Made by a program: the position numbers and the translations under genes
Shown: positions 35,036 to 47,715 of the stretch, piece by piece
Layout of the letters: each line of letters opens with the position of its first letter
Numbering within the stretch: the stretch's first letter is position 1
Assembly (NCBI RefSeq): GCF_029873635.1
Contig: NC_080419.1
Location: 73,458,597-73,522,596, forward strand
Source: Malania oleifera
Lineage: Eukaryota; Streptophyta; Magnoliopsida; Santalales; Ximeniaceae
Reading direction: 5' to 3'
DNA length: 64,000 nt
Notes under the pieces: model-generated
What the model was told of the DNA's origin: nothing
The model's input: only the letters and a program-made list of their open reading frames with translations
Database searches by the model: none

Positions 35036-36884
35036 ATTATTGTTCGTAAGACTTGCACATCTAATGAGAAAATGCATCTAATGATATGTCTAATAGTGAG
35101 TTTACAATGGACTCATTTATTACATCCAATGAAGTATTAAGAATCTAACAAAGGATACAAATAATACTATCTAACAAAGGATATAACATAGTGCAGTATT
35201 ATTCATTTCTTCATTTTCTCAAATAACACAAAATAATTTTCATCTTTGTTTTGAAAACCAACAAAATGTATTCATTTTTTTTTAAGCATACACAACATAT
35301 TTGAAATGGAGTTTTTTTCTTTTTTAATTTTATAATATTAATTTGCAAGGACACGCATACTAGCATACCCATGTATTTCATGTATAAGTTTGAAGCTCCT
35401 TGTCGTAAAATAGTTAAAAGTTCAAGGCCACTTCTACAAATATATATATGCACACATACACTATACAAATAAATTATGTGTAGTGTGATTCTAAATCTTT
35501 ATGTGATGATGAATATATCTATGTATAGTGAGATGCCTAATTAATGTGCAGGAGAATATGTAGCAACATGCATACAAAATTAAGTTAATCTTTGAAATTA
35601 ATATGCAGCAAGAATATGCTATATATTATGAAATAAACTTTTTTTTATCTATCAGTTCAAACATACTTCTAGACGGATTTACCTATCAGTTCAAACATCC
35701 ATATTTTCCAGAATTATCTAAAAATTCCTACTTTATGAGGTATACATGCTAAATTTTCAATGCACAAGAATAGAACAATGACATACCTTCTAATGAGAGG
35801 AGCCACCTGCATCATCTGATCGAGATTGGCACATCATTTCTTCGAACTACGCTTGCTTGTTCATTATAGCTGCGAGCGTGGCTTCAAAGGTGGACACCTT
35901 TTCTTTCAAACTCTAGTTCTCCAATGTGACGTTAGACACCATGTGTCTAAATTCCTGGTTCTCCAGCTCCACTGTTTGCATGCGCTGAGCCATCTCATCC
36001 GCCCAAGCGTCGGCCTCTCGATGCGCTCGTTCTACCTTAGCACGAGCCACCGCACCCATCTAAGATGATGCCGTGGGGGTGATGTATCCGCTTTCAAGCC
36101 CTTTCACCCAGCCCCCCGCTCGTTCCCCAAGTCCCTGAGCAGTTATCTGGTAATCCATCATTTGTTGGCTCCCTTCTTCAATAGGTGCATCTCTCAGCTC
36201 GACTATCCGCCCCTATTTTAGTCATGAAAATGATAAAAAAGAAGAAATTAGAATACAACTTCGATGTTTTGAATCAAATTATAAACCACATATTTAATTT
36301 GACTTACATGTTTGCTTTGCGCACTGTCGCACCACTCCCTTGATCGCCATTGATCATGCTACATCATCATATAAAACATCATTAATATTAATTCAGGTAA
36401 TCATCATATAGTGTTATATATAGCAATTACCCATTGATGATTTACGAATAATCTCAACCCACCGTAATGCATCATAGGGAGTTTGTTGCGCTTCGCAACA
36501 TTTTTTACAAATACAAGCTACAAAAAAGATGTCAAAACTTCTTATTAGCCACAACAAAACTTAAAGTAGATATTATAATACAAACATATCACCTGATAGT
36601 GTGGGTTGCAGAAATGGCGACACACCACCTAAAAATTCTATTAGGATATCTTATCGTATGAGTGAGTTTTTGCTTCATCTCCCATCACATGAAAATGTTC
36701 GTGCGTTTTTGCACAATAGGACTTAAATTTATTACAAAGTTGGACGTCCACTGTCCTCTTCTCATGGTCTGCATGGAGAATGTCCAAATCAAACTACTCC
36801 TGCATAGGTAATACATTTAGAATGTTAGACAGTTGTTTGGCTAGTATATTAAAAGTTATATAAAAAAAGAGGTTTGGGATTACT

Positions 36885-39800
36885 TGTAACGACCTGCTTT
36901 TCTTAATCATATAATAGAACATAGTAAATAAAATAGTCAACCCAAACTCGTGGGTAGCGGGGACACCTGTCATACACAGCAGAACCTGCAGCAGTAAATG
37001 TAAATCACATTCATCAACCAAAAATTACATAATTCCAGAGTCTACTATATTCCCAAAGATACTGTGTTTATATATAATCTCCAAAACATCAAAAATAGAT
37101 CTAGGATCCCACAACAAAATCTCCTGATCCTAGTACAAGACTTACCCTCCTAACGGGGCAACTCGACAAACTCAACGGCGACCACGCTCCACTGGTCTTT
37201 CTGGGTTTCCTAAAAATCAATTAATATTCGAGGGTGAGACATCTCTCAGTAAGGGAAAATAAACTAAATACAGTTGTGTGGAAACATGAATATTGAATGA
37301 TAATATAGTTATACAGTACATTTTCCATACCAGAAAACATTAACCATTTAATATCTGCATAAACGTATACCTTCATATTTTTCTATAAATCATAATAATC
37401 ATAACTGTCTGGTATAACTAATAATACTGAAAACATACTCAGGATGAATAGCTAGCTGATGTCATGCATTACCCCCCATGACGGGTTGTGTAGCTCGAAG
37501 GCGGGACCCGTCAATGGTTGGCCGACCACTGCCGAGTCAAAAATGTTTGTAAGTACGATAGGCCCACCACACTTTGGTCTGGACTGCCAGGTGGACGTCT
37601 ACAACTCTACACTAAAAGCCACATCGACTATCCATATCCCACCCCCTCGTGGGGTGGTTAGCACTAATTTGAACATAGATGTCTGATCTATATAGCTACG
37701 GTACCGTGCTCTTGAACTGAATTAAACTAACATCCGGGTTATGATAACATATAGTACATGATAATATCCTATTTAACATATATGGATTGATAGCATTTTC
37801 TATAATTTCATAAATATGGTCTTATGCCGAACATTTCATAAATACGGTCTCGCGCTGAAATCATACGTAAAAACACGGCCTGGTGCCGAAATCATACATA
37901 AAACACGGCATCGCGCCGGCTATCAATCACGGCCTTGCATCAAATATCTCATACATATCATTCAGAATAAATATATCATTATTGTTAGAATTGGTGTATT
38001 GCCAAGAGGGGGGGTGAATTGGAATTTTAAAATTTATCACCTAGGTTGAACCGGATAAACAGCAGTATATACACAACCTAGGGTTTGCCTATTCAATTTT
38101 CAAATGCGTATATAAGTATAATGTGAAATTTAAGTCATACGCATCATTCACCCATAACATACATGTGCGGTAAATATAAAGTGCGGAAATATAAATGAAC
38201 ACACGATATGTTATCGGGGTTCAGCCAACCGTGCCTACGTCCCCTCCTCAAGCTCGCAAGCTAGAGGATTCCACTAATAGCTCACTTAAGGGTGGAGCGG
38301 CACCGTTTACAACCAGGTCAAATTATCACAGGGCTGACCTCAACCTTAACCAGGTCAATTAGCGGGGCTAACCTCAACCTACACGCCTTAACAAGACGAC
38401 GCACCTAGCTTTCCTAACCGGGTCTAAGCCAATTCGGGACTATTCTAGGGCTAGTCTCCCTCTTCAGGCCAGTGTCTGGAAATACAACCAATGTGTATTA
38501 TACTGAAATGGTACAGTGATTGTGCTTTCAAGTAATGCAGATATGTACCCAAATTCGCGCAATAATATACACCACAAATATGAAATAATTTGTAAGCTCA
38601 GTGTGGTCTAAGATGTCAACTCTCAAATAGATTTACTATTAGTGTAATGCGTACGTGAGAGTGCAAACCTAAATGATCTTTGTATCACAGGATATTCAAT
38701 CTAAGTGCTCAAACAAAGATATCATTCAGACTTCATATATTTCAATCAACAAGTTTTCTCAATACACATATGTATATGAAGCTCTAGCAACGTAAGTTTG
38801 GTTTGCAAGAGGATATTCAATCTTTGTATTCAGCAAAAGATATATGAGTTAACGAGTATTGCAACAAAGATTTTATCACACTAGCAAATATCTCATCAAA
38901 TATTTTCAAGATTAATAACACAGTAGATATTTGAAAACTTTTTGCAACCAAAATACAAATACAATCTTCTTAAGATGTTGCAATGGAGGTGCAAATCTTA
39001 GAAGATCTATCAAAGTTTTCTTAGGATAGACTTATTAATAAAGTCCCCTAAGAATACTCAAGGTTTAGCTCTCAAGGATAATAAAACAATCAAATATGAA
39101 TGGGAGAGCAAACCTACTTAGACTAGCACTCAATCAACTTACAAAGGGTTTAATTTGTATGAGAAGGTAAGTATGAGTGTAGGAGGCTTAAGAATGAGTA
39201 TTATAGGGTTTTGGATTTTCAAAGAATTTTTCCTAATCAAAGTGGCTAATCCTCTCTTAATTTTCTCAAATGAACTTGTATATATAGGCAAGGGAGAAAA
39301 TATGACCGTTGGGGACCTATAGGGTATTTTTAGAAAAGTTTAATGATGTTTAAGGCATTTTAACTCTGTTTAGAAAAATATTAACCATGGTAAAAATGGG
39401 AACAACCCGAGAGGTCCGGTCGACCAAAAGTGTCTCGGTCGATCGGGACTCAAGTAGCTCGGTCGACCGGGGGCATTTTGAACTGAGTGGTTGGTCGACC
39501 GGGCAAGGGCGATTTTCAAAAACACCGAGGTTCGGTCGACCGGGGCCTTTTTGAACTGTATGGCTCGGTCGACCATACTGCTGGGAATTCTCTCAAGACC
39601 CCTCGGTCGACCAGGTAGTTGGAGTATAAATCTGGTCGATCGACCGGGAGGTCAAACTGTTGACTCCCAGGTGGTTCGGTTGACCGAGGTCAAATGACCT
39701 ATAAGGGCTCGGTCGACCGGGCCTGGGTTAAATAGTTGACCTGGACCGATTTCGGTCGATCGGGCCAAATTGAACTGAATTGGCCGGTCGACCGAAAGTG

Positions 39801-40883
39801 CACAAAGTGTGCATTTCGGTCCCGTATCTACCCAAACAATTCCTATTCAAGTGCCTAACAAATATATGTGAATATGTGTGTGTCCTAAGGTCACTTTGGG
39901 GTCCAATTTGAGATCACAGAAAAAGTCCGGTGTCGGTTGTCGGTCGACCGAAGGTTCACCCTAAGGTCTTTCTACGGTTCGGTTTGAGCTTGCAAATTAA
40001 ATCATGTTTGTGATGTGTGTGCTTATTACAAACCGAAGAACCCTAATTACTATTACAGACAATTTTACTGAACATTATTACAATTAAGAGTTATGAAATT
40101 GTCTTCAAGCCTTTCTTGCTTTTGTGCACTTCTTGATCTTATCATTCTTGATTCCTGCACAAAAACTCAAACGCTCATTAGATACAATGAGTATTTGTCA
40201 TAATCAAAATCGGGCGTGACTAATAAGGTCAACAATTATCATGTATTTTAAAATCATAATGTATTGCATTATTTCATAATCTATGAAAAAACATACTTCA
40301 TTCATAACATTGTCATATCATAATACTTCTCACGTAAGGTAATATTCATGCCACACATTTTCTGTATAAAATCATACATTATATTTTAAAATCATAATTT
40401 CTGTCATCTCATACATATATATACATTTCAACATAATAGCATTATTTTCCCAAATGTGCATTTCCTTCATTATATACAGATATAATACATGCTTTCCTGA
40501 AAATTAATTTACTTATAAATACTAATAATTTTCATGGAAAATAACTGTTTAGTTTATTCCCTTACCTGACAACTGAAAAGAAACCCACTAAAATACCAGT
40601 CCTGCACTAGTAAGGTTTCTTGAGCAACACCCTGAAACCAACAATTATCAAAACTAAACTTCAGTATTTTCACGTGAATATCATTTCTTATAACTATGAA
40701 AATACCAAATTTGGCATAAAAAGTCTTACCTCAACTCAGGGATGAATTTCAACATAGTTCCACCAATGATCCGCTCTAGCAGATATGCAGAGAGCTTCTC
40801 CAGGAGGGTCGTGGTGGCTTCAGATTCTCGAACCGGCAAAAATCTAGCCCGAAATTGAAGAGAGAAGGGTGGAGAACCCAAGG

Positions 40884-40922
<39 letters not shown>

Positions 40923-41278
40923 TCTACTCCAAAAATTAAGCTTAAAAATGAAGTTCAGGCTATTTATACACTAATCTTCGTCGACGAGCCACGTCACCTC
41001 GTCGATGAGGTCAAGAAGGCTCCTCGTCGAGGAACTCTCCCCTTCGTCAACGAAATTCAGAGTTGCCCAAAAACCCCTCTCGGTATCTCCTCGTTGACGA
41101 AATTCACCCTTATCGACGAATCCCCTGTATTCGTCGACGAGTCCTTGATTTAAATTCCTCGATTATTACTCCCAAAGTGCAATGTCGCCGATGAACAAGT
41201 CTGCTGCGTCCTTCTGTTTCTGTTTCCATTTCCCTCCCTCTTTATTATTTAAATACCATCATTATTTGGGTCATTACA
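36885..41278 (-). mobile_element. Solo LTR of a Tekay-like gypsy element, carrying a copia solo LTR
   Basis: Ends TGTAACGACC...GGGTCATTACA with a perfect TTACT target duplication (36880-36884, 41279-41283). About 2.1 kb is its own; the copia LTR at 37983-40234 splits it. It has a CGTCGACGA array at 40975-41145, GA tract at 40887-40919, and a minisatellite of ~35 bp with 'acggcctggtgccga' cores at ~37815-37935. Confidence 0.9.
37983..40234 (-). mobile_element. Solo LTR of a SIRE-like copia element
   Basis: 2252 bp with TGTTAG...GTCAACA ends and a perfect ATTAT target duplication (37978-37982, 40235-40239). A dense GGTCGACCGA array lies at 39415-39960. This is the innermost layer: copia LTR in gypsy LTR in CACTA. 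Confidence 0.92.
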
Positions 41279-42491
41279 TTACTTACCAAGATGCGTATGT
41301 AAAGAACCATGCACTGGGCCTCAGTCACCTGTGGCCAGCTGAAGGCGGTGACTGGAGCATACTATCAGCATATAATGTCGAGCTCTCGCGTTTACGATGG
41401 ACACCAATCGTCAAGCGAGGCGGTGAAGCTTGGAGGAATGTTGATCCTAATGCGCTGCCCCGTCCTCTGCAGGTGCTTCTTTAGTGACGTGTTCTTCGCG
41501 ACACCACTGTCTGACGTGGCCGTGGATGTTGATGCTGAAATAAAAGTTAAATTAAGAACAATATTTTAATCATACACGTGAATAAAAATCAATAGTTTAC
41601 ATCGAAATAAATAAAATAAAACCTTACCAACGCTGCTGATCATGGTGGGCAACTCACCTTGCATGTCATCCCAAGCTGAGGTATCCATATCTAGCCAAGG
41701 TGCCGATGGCTTGGACAATGATTCCGCCGCATCAGGACCAATGGGCTCTGCCGGTCTCAAGGATGTCAGATCATCCTCATGCGATGTAGTCGAGTGCCTG
41801 GAAGGAAGTCAGCCACGTCCAACTCCTGGTGCCATGTCTACAAAATATTAATTCATAAATAATAAGGTGTAAACATTTAAACTATTTAGGGTGAGTTTGA
41901 CGCCCCTCTTTTGTCTTGTCCTTTTTAAAAGATAATGGTAGGTATAACTTTTGGTATAGTTTTTTTAGTTTCTAAAAATCAACTTTTAGTTTTTTAGAAG
42001 TTTCAAAATTAAACAATGAAAAGCTAAAAGCTAATTTTTTTCACAAACAAATTATTTTTAAAAATTTTTGTCCTTAATTTGCTTCTAATGAACCAAATTT
42101 GTAGGACTTTAAATTGTTAAGCTTATATAGAGCCAAAACTTTGATAAGTTGGTACCTAAAAATTGATCATGAGATTTAAGAAACACATAATTAATATTTT
42201 AAAAAGAAATAATCCCGTAATTATTAACACTATAACTTAATAATAGTAGCTGCATTTAAATTTTTGTAAGTTTGAATCATATATGCTATGTCCAAAAAGA
42301 AGAGGATAATGCCAAAATTTAGAAAATGCATAATTGATCATGTGATTTAAGAGGCATAGTTACTTTTTTTTTAAAGAAATGATCCTATAATAATTTCTTA
42401 GACTTGATAGAAGAACTGTGGACAATGCATTGCTAGTGAAATTAATGGAGGACTACATTTAGCACTCATGGACTAAATTTGGACCTTAGAA

Positions 42492-42650
42492 TAATGATAA
42501 GGTTGTTTTTGATAACTGGTTGATAATGGGTTTGAATTCAAAGAAACAATCTCTCTGCATAAAAGTATAAGTAAGGTTGCATATACTATGATAACTCTTC
42601 ACCTACTTTTGCAGAGTAGGAAGTCTTATGATCAGGGGACACCCTTTATA
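42492..42650 (+). mobile_element. Diverged Au-type SINE
   Basis: Follows the Au plan: 'aatgataaggttg' (A-box side), 'gggtttgaattcaaag' (B box), 'aagtaaggttgcatatact', then 'ggggacaccctttat'. More decayed than the copy at 13608. It lies in CACTA DNA, so it inserted into, or travelled with, that element. Confidence 0.65.
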
Positions 42651-44127
42651 TTTGGGAGTATACTTTTGAATCCTTAAATTTGGATTGGTGAAAACTGAGT
42701 GAAATTTAGTAAGCCCTACTGCCAAACACAATCTAAAATTCTTTTTTGGTTCGCGAAATATGATAGGATGAGAATATAATAGCAAAGTTTATAATGATAG
42801 GATGAGAATATAATCATAAAGTTTATAAAGTATAATAATTTTTCAAAAAAAAAAAAGACACTCAAATAAGAACTTGAAACTTATATGCATAGTAATTCGT
42901 TTTATAATGACAATACATTTATTTTTTGTAAGCAATTAAGCTAACTTATGATATCTCTATAAGATGTCTTTCTTTATGTTGTCATATTTCATTTCCTAAA
43001 CAAATCATAAAACTAATTGTTTGAGGGAAAAACTTGTCCATAATTAGATTTGGGCTGGTTTAATGAAGCATTTGTCCCTCAAAGTTTTAGTTACAATATG
43101 ATGTGAGTGCATGTTTCGCATGTTAAGGTTCTATAAGATTGAATTAAGTATAATAGTATTGAAACTAATAAGATAGGATAAGAAGTATCCCGTCTCATAC
43201 TTGGTCTACAATCTATAAAGAATAAGTTAGGCATTGATATCCTCAACTTAAGTTGGTCAATGGGGAGTAAAGGGGAGATCGCCTAATTCTACCTCGAGGT
43301 AGGGGTTTAAGAAGTCTCTCCCAAGCATGTTAATCAAGACTAACTCATAAACAAGTGCACCCTTAAAATCTTGGTGAGTTTGATTGGGTGGGAAAACTCA
43401 TTATAACTTGACCCAACTCAATTAAGACTCACCTAGTATGGTGAAAATGGCATAGGAACAATGCACTTGACACACAATTTCAAAAAGGAAATTGTAACCC
43501 TTTAATCCTAATCCACTTCCAGGCCATTTCACCCTAGAACTAGATAACATCGTACAAGTCGCATGAAAAATTCTTAAGTGCAAAGGAGTAGCTGCGGTGG
43601 TTATGGTTATGTAAAATCCTAAAAATAGACCTCCTATATATAAAAGTAGATATTATAGTAGTAAATTTATTACATGTGTTCAGCTTGAGAAGAGAAATTT
43701 TTTTTCTTTTTCAAAACAAAAACAAAAGCCTTATATTTCTATTATAGGATTAAAATATAAATGGCTAATATATTAGAAAAATTAAAATTTTAATAGAATT
43801 ACTGTATCATTAGAAATAAAAGCAATATATATATATATATATATATATATATTCTTTATTTCTTAAAAAAGAAAACAAACTTTCTTACATTTCAGTCTGG
43901 CAAAATCTTTTAGCCTCTTTGATCTTATATTAATCATATCTTATGGTATGCATGAATGGAAGAAAATAAAATAAAATTTGTCTTGAACTCAACTCGACTC
44001 GAAAATATTAAGTTCGAAACATGACTCGAACTCGATCGATTTTATAATTGTAAAACTCGAACTAAACTCAACTATAAGATCATAAAATTCAAGCTCCACT
44101 CGATTATAAATTAAAATTAAATACATA

Positions 44128-45640
44128 TGTAATGTTTTGGACCCACGACATGGGGCCCGAAGTGTTATGAGACCAACTCGCGTCTCTTAGACCATTCACG
44201 CAGCGGAAATAATAAAATAACTTCAAAAAAAAATACCAGAGTTCTATATTTACACATACATATCCATAATAATTACAACCTAATTCTTCATATTATAGAA
44301 ACTTGAATAAAATATATAAATCATAAAACTAAAGCATAATTGTTTAGGTACCACTCACAAAACTACCCCGCCCTAGAGCTATCTAAGCTCGATCGTCTGG
44401 ATAACCTGAAAAGTTTAAATCATCGACGGGGTGAGACACCTCTCTGTAAGGAAGAAATATTTTATAATAGTGTGTGGCTGAAGTGTCACAATCCACCAGT
44501 AACCAAAATATCACGCTCATAATCATACTATAATCAACGTCTTTGTTATCCAATCACATGCCCACATACATAATTATTTTACTGATAATTCTTGAGAGTA
44601 GAGAAGTCTACCCGCCTATACAAGTAGATTCCCTCTGCTCTAGTTCTAACACCAGGGCACTCACCTTTTTTAGTAAGCCCTTGGGTTATGTATTTAGGTA
44701 AAGTCACCGAGAATAGGGAAGGTAACCCGCTCATACAAGTGGTTTCCCTCTACTCTAGTATCCATAAACAATGACCAGAGTACTCGTCTTTCTTAGCAAA
44801 CCCTCAAGTGGAGTAATCTACTTTACCCAAAATACTTAATTAGAGTTACACACAATCATTGCCAAACATTCACAAAGTTCCACACAGGATAATTCATACA
44901 GTCGACAATCATACACACACAGGGTCTACATCCACAAAATATGTAATCGTCCACACAAGAATTTAACACACACATCATACACGTCCACACAGGACTGTCA
45001 ATTACAACATACTTGTCCACATAGGACTAAATGATCACACATATTACACAATTCACGCAGGACAAACCAATCACACAACATATATGTCCACACATTATTG
45101 GTCCACACAGGACAACCTAATCACACAACATATATGTCTACACAGGACTGGTCCACACAGGACAACCCAATCACATAACATATATGTCCACACAGGACTA
45201 ACCAAACCAAAAAGGTTACAAAACAAACACTCCGTCCATGGTAAATAGGTAAACAACCTCCTCATACCACTGCCAATGTTTACCTCCCAATATGCACACC
45301 CATAAAACGACATCCTCATGCCACTGCCAACGTTATATCATGGATATACTAGGTACAATATAACGACCTCCACATACCACTACCAATTTTATATCGTAAT
45401 TTACATGAACCACAACACAAATCAATAACCAACCTGACCAATTAATCACATCCACACAATTACCACTATGTACACAATCATCCAGTATTTTCAACCAAAC
45501 AATGTTCACAACCCAACCAGTATATTCAACTAGGTAGAAATCACAATCAAACAATATTTGTAGTCTCAATGATTCATCAATCAACAATGCTCACAATTAT
45601 TTAATTAACAAAGATGGTTTCAACCACACGATTTTTCCCA

Positions 45641-45671
<31 letters not shown>

Positions 45672-46436
45672 TTTATATAGTATTTTCAATACCAGTATGA
45701 TTCAGAAAAATTATACCTAAATATGTAGGAGTTATACCCAAAATTAGTCGTTTTAAACTTATCAAAAAGCTATTATAAAATATTTTCCCTTACCTGCTCC
45801 TCGAGATTCAGCCTAAAATCAACAAAACGAGACCCTGTATTCCAAAAATTCCAAATTCCTCAAATCTTAGTAGAACACCTTTATTATATTTCCTAGACTC
45901 CAAATACCTCAAAATAATAATAATACCTTAAATTATTTCATTTACCCTGGTTTTGGGATGTTTCCCAAACTTCTTAAATCGAAAATCCACTCCACCTATA
46001 TTGCAGAGAATCTTCCTAGAAGTCTCGTGGTAGCTTCCGATCGTTGAACCAAGCTAAATCTGGCCCAGAATCGAAGAGAGAAGGTAGTACGGCCAAAATT
46101 CTAGAGAGAGAGAGAGATAGGATACATGTGGAAAATTTCACGCTGAAATGAAAGAGCTCGCTATTTGTAGGCTGGGGTTTGTTGACGAGACACGTGGACT
46201 CGTCGACGAGTCCTAGTACACAGTTTGGTGACGAAACAGCAAACTCGTCGACGAATTTCAGTCATGTGAAAACCCCTTTCGGTAATTCCTCGTCGACGAG
46301 CCAAGACAGAAAGCTCGTTGATGAGACCAGTTGGTTCGTCGATGATTGCTCGCTGTCACCTTTTAAAAATTCCTTTTCCCTTCCCTTCTATCCTTCTTAT
46401 TATTTAAAATAGTTTAAAATTTTTCGAGTCGTTACA
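44128..46436 (-). mobile_element. Solo LTR of a gypsy element (Tekay-related subfamily)
   Basis: 2309 bp, ends TGTAATGTTTTGG...GTCGTTACA, perfect ACATA target duplication (44123-44127, 46437-46441). A CGTCGACGA array lies at 46175-46345 and a short GA tract at ~46103-46117. Its middle differs from the sister LTRs: a duplicated ~115-bp block at 44590-44830 and tandem 'ccacacaggac' units at 44880-45200. Confidence 0.9.
44880..45200. repeat. Tandem 'CCACACAGGAC' repeats inside the gypsy LTR
   Basis: Units of ~30-65 bp containing 'tgtccacacaggac' and 'atcacacaacatatatgtc' recur about eight times. The sister LTRs lack this array and carry a different minisatellite at the equivalent place. Confidence 0.8.
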
Positions 46437-46953
46437 ACATATATAAATATATATATATATATAATGCACATATAATATTAAATATATTTATAAAATATAT
46501 ATTATATAATACATAAAATATAAAATTAAAAAACTTGATTAAACTCAAAACTTGACTCACGTACTATTATTGAGTTTGAACTCAACTTGTTAAATTACGT
46601 CGAGTAGTTCAAACTCGAGTATAATCGAGTCTAGTCAAGTTAGGAGACGATTCTAGTCAAAGTAGGTTATGAATAAGTTTGACTCACTTGCACCCCTGAT
46701 GTGAGAGGTTGTGTAAAAGGTACAAGTATATTTAAAATAATTCATAATAAGGTAGCAAATAAGGATTTAATAGTCCTTAATTTGTCAAAATTAATTGCCC
46801 AATGATTTTATAAATTGACAAAAAAATGATTCATGTACTGACCTTCGATTAGTGGAATTTAAGGTTTGGGTTCTTATTATTTTTGTTGCTGAACGTATGC
46901 ATTATATGACAATGAACTAAATTTCATTTGTTGTCATTTAAGAGAGCATTTAC

Positions 46954-47675
46954 TGTAGTGACTTGAGGAAATTATGGTATTTAAATAATGGGAGAAGGAG
47001 AGAAAATAATTAAAATTTGGAAATTAAATAGGGCCTCGTCGACGAGCACGAGGAGCTCGTCGACGAGTACACATGAGTGGCTTGTTGATGGGGACGTGTC
47101 TCATCAACGAAAAAGATACCTAGAGTGGGTTTTGACGATTCTGAATTTCTTCGACGAGGAGTGAGTTTGTCGACGAATTTCCTTCGTGACCTCGTCGACG
47201 AGGTGACGTGACTGGTTGATGAAGGCCAGTGTATAAGAAGCCCTAAATGCGATTTTTCAGCTGATTTTGGCCACAAGAATTCTCTCTCTCTCTCTCTCTC
47301 TCCTTTCGGTTTTCCCTCCTTCTCTCTAGGATTTCGGGCCGATCTTTTGTCAGTTCGGCGATCTGAAGACACCACAACACTCCTGGGAAAGTTCTCTGCA
47401 AATCTACTGGAGTGGATCATTGGTGGGGCTAGCTCGGAATCCATCCTAGATTTAGGGTAAGGCTTTCTACTCAGTATTTGACTTCCCTATAGTTGTATAA
47501 AACGTAGTACGCATAAAAATACTGAAGTTTAGTTATGGGGAATATCATTTCTAGGGTGTTGAATGGGGAAGTATGACTGTTTATCTTAGGGGCTTTTCAG
47601 GAATCAAGTAAGAGGATAAATTAAGCTAGTTGTTTTATAAAAATATATGTATAATCTTATAGCACTTGATTTCTA

Positions 47676-47715
<40 letters not shown>

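Larger units (their letters stand above)
35800..41837 (-). pseudogene. CACTA transposase-associated gene (Transposase_24 / Ptta-En/Spm type), six exons, decayed
   Basis: Exons (minus): 41628-41837 (ATG at 41835), 41287-41534, 36593-36799, 36431-36517, 36308-36358 and 36212 to ~35800. All have GT/AG borders and keep phase throughout, which is strong evidence that the model is real. Recognisable blocks: APVTAFSWPQVTEAQCMVLY (exon 2), VDVQLCNKFKSYCAKTHEHF (exon 3), KRNKLPMMHYGG (exon 4), HDQWRSREWCDSAQSKH (exon 5), then EEGSQQMMDYQ and GGWVKGLESGYITP, and a coiled-coil-like tail (exon 6). These resemble plant En/Spm accessory proteins. In-frame stops occur in exon 1 (TGA), exon 2, exon 3 and exon 6 (first TAG at 36060-36062), so it is dead. 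A gypsy LTR (36885-41278) sits in intron 2, its target duplication overlapping the splice donor, which is preserved. An upstream non-coding exon at ~52748-53140 is likely. Confidence 0.75.

Noticed and set aside
41309-41569. Plus-strand open frames over 41182-41851
   Set aside because: They are antisense to the two CACTA transposase exons, which have splice sites and family-like motifs on the minus strand.
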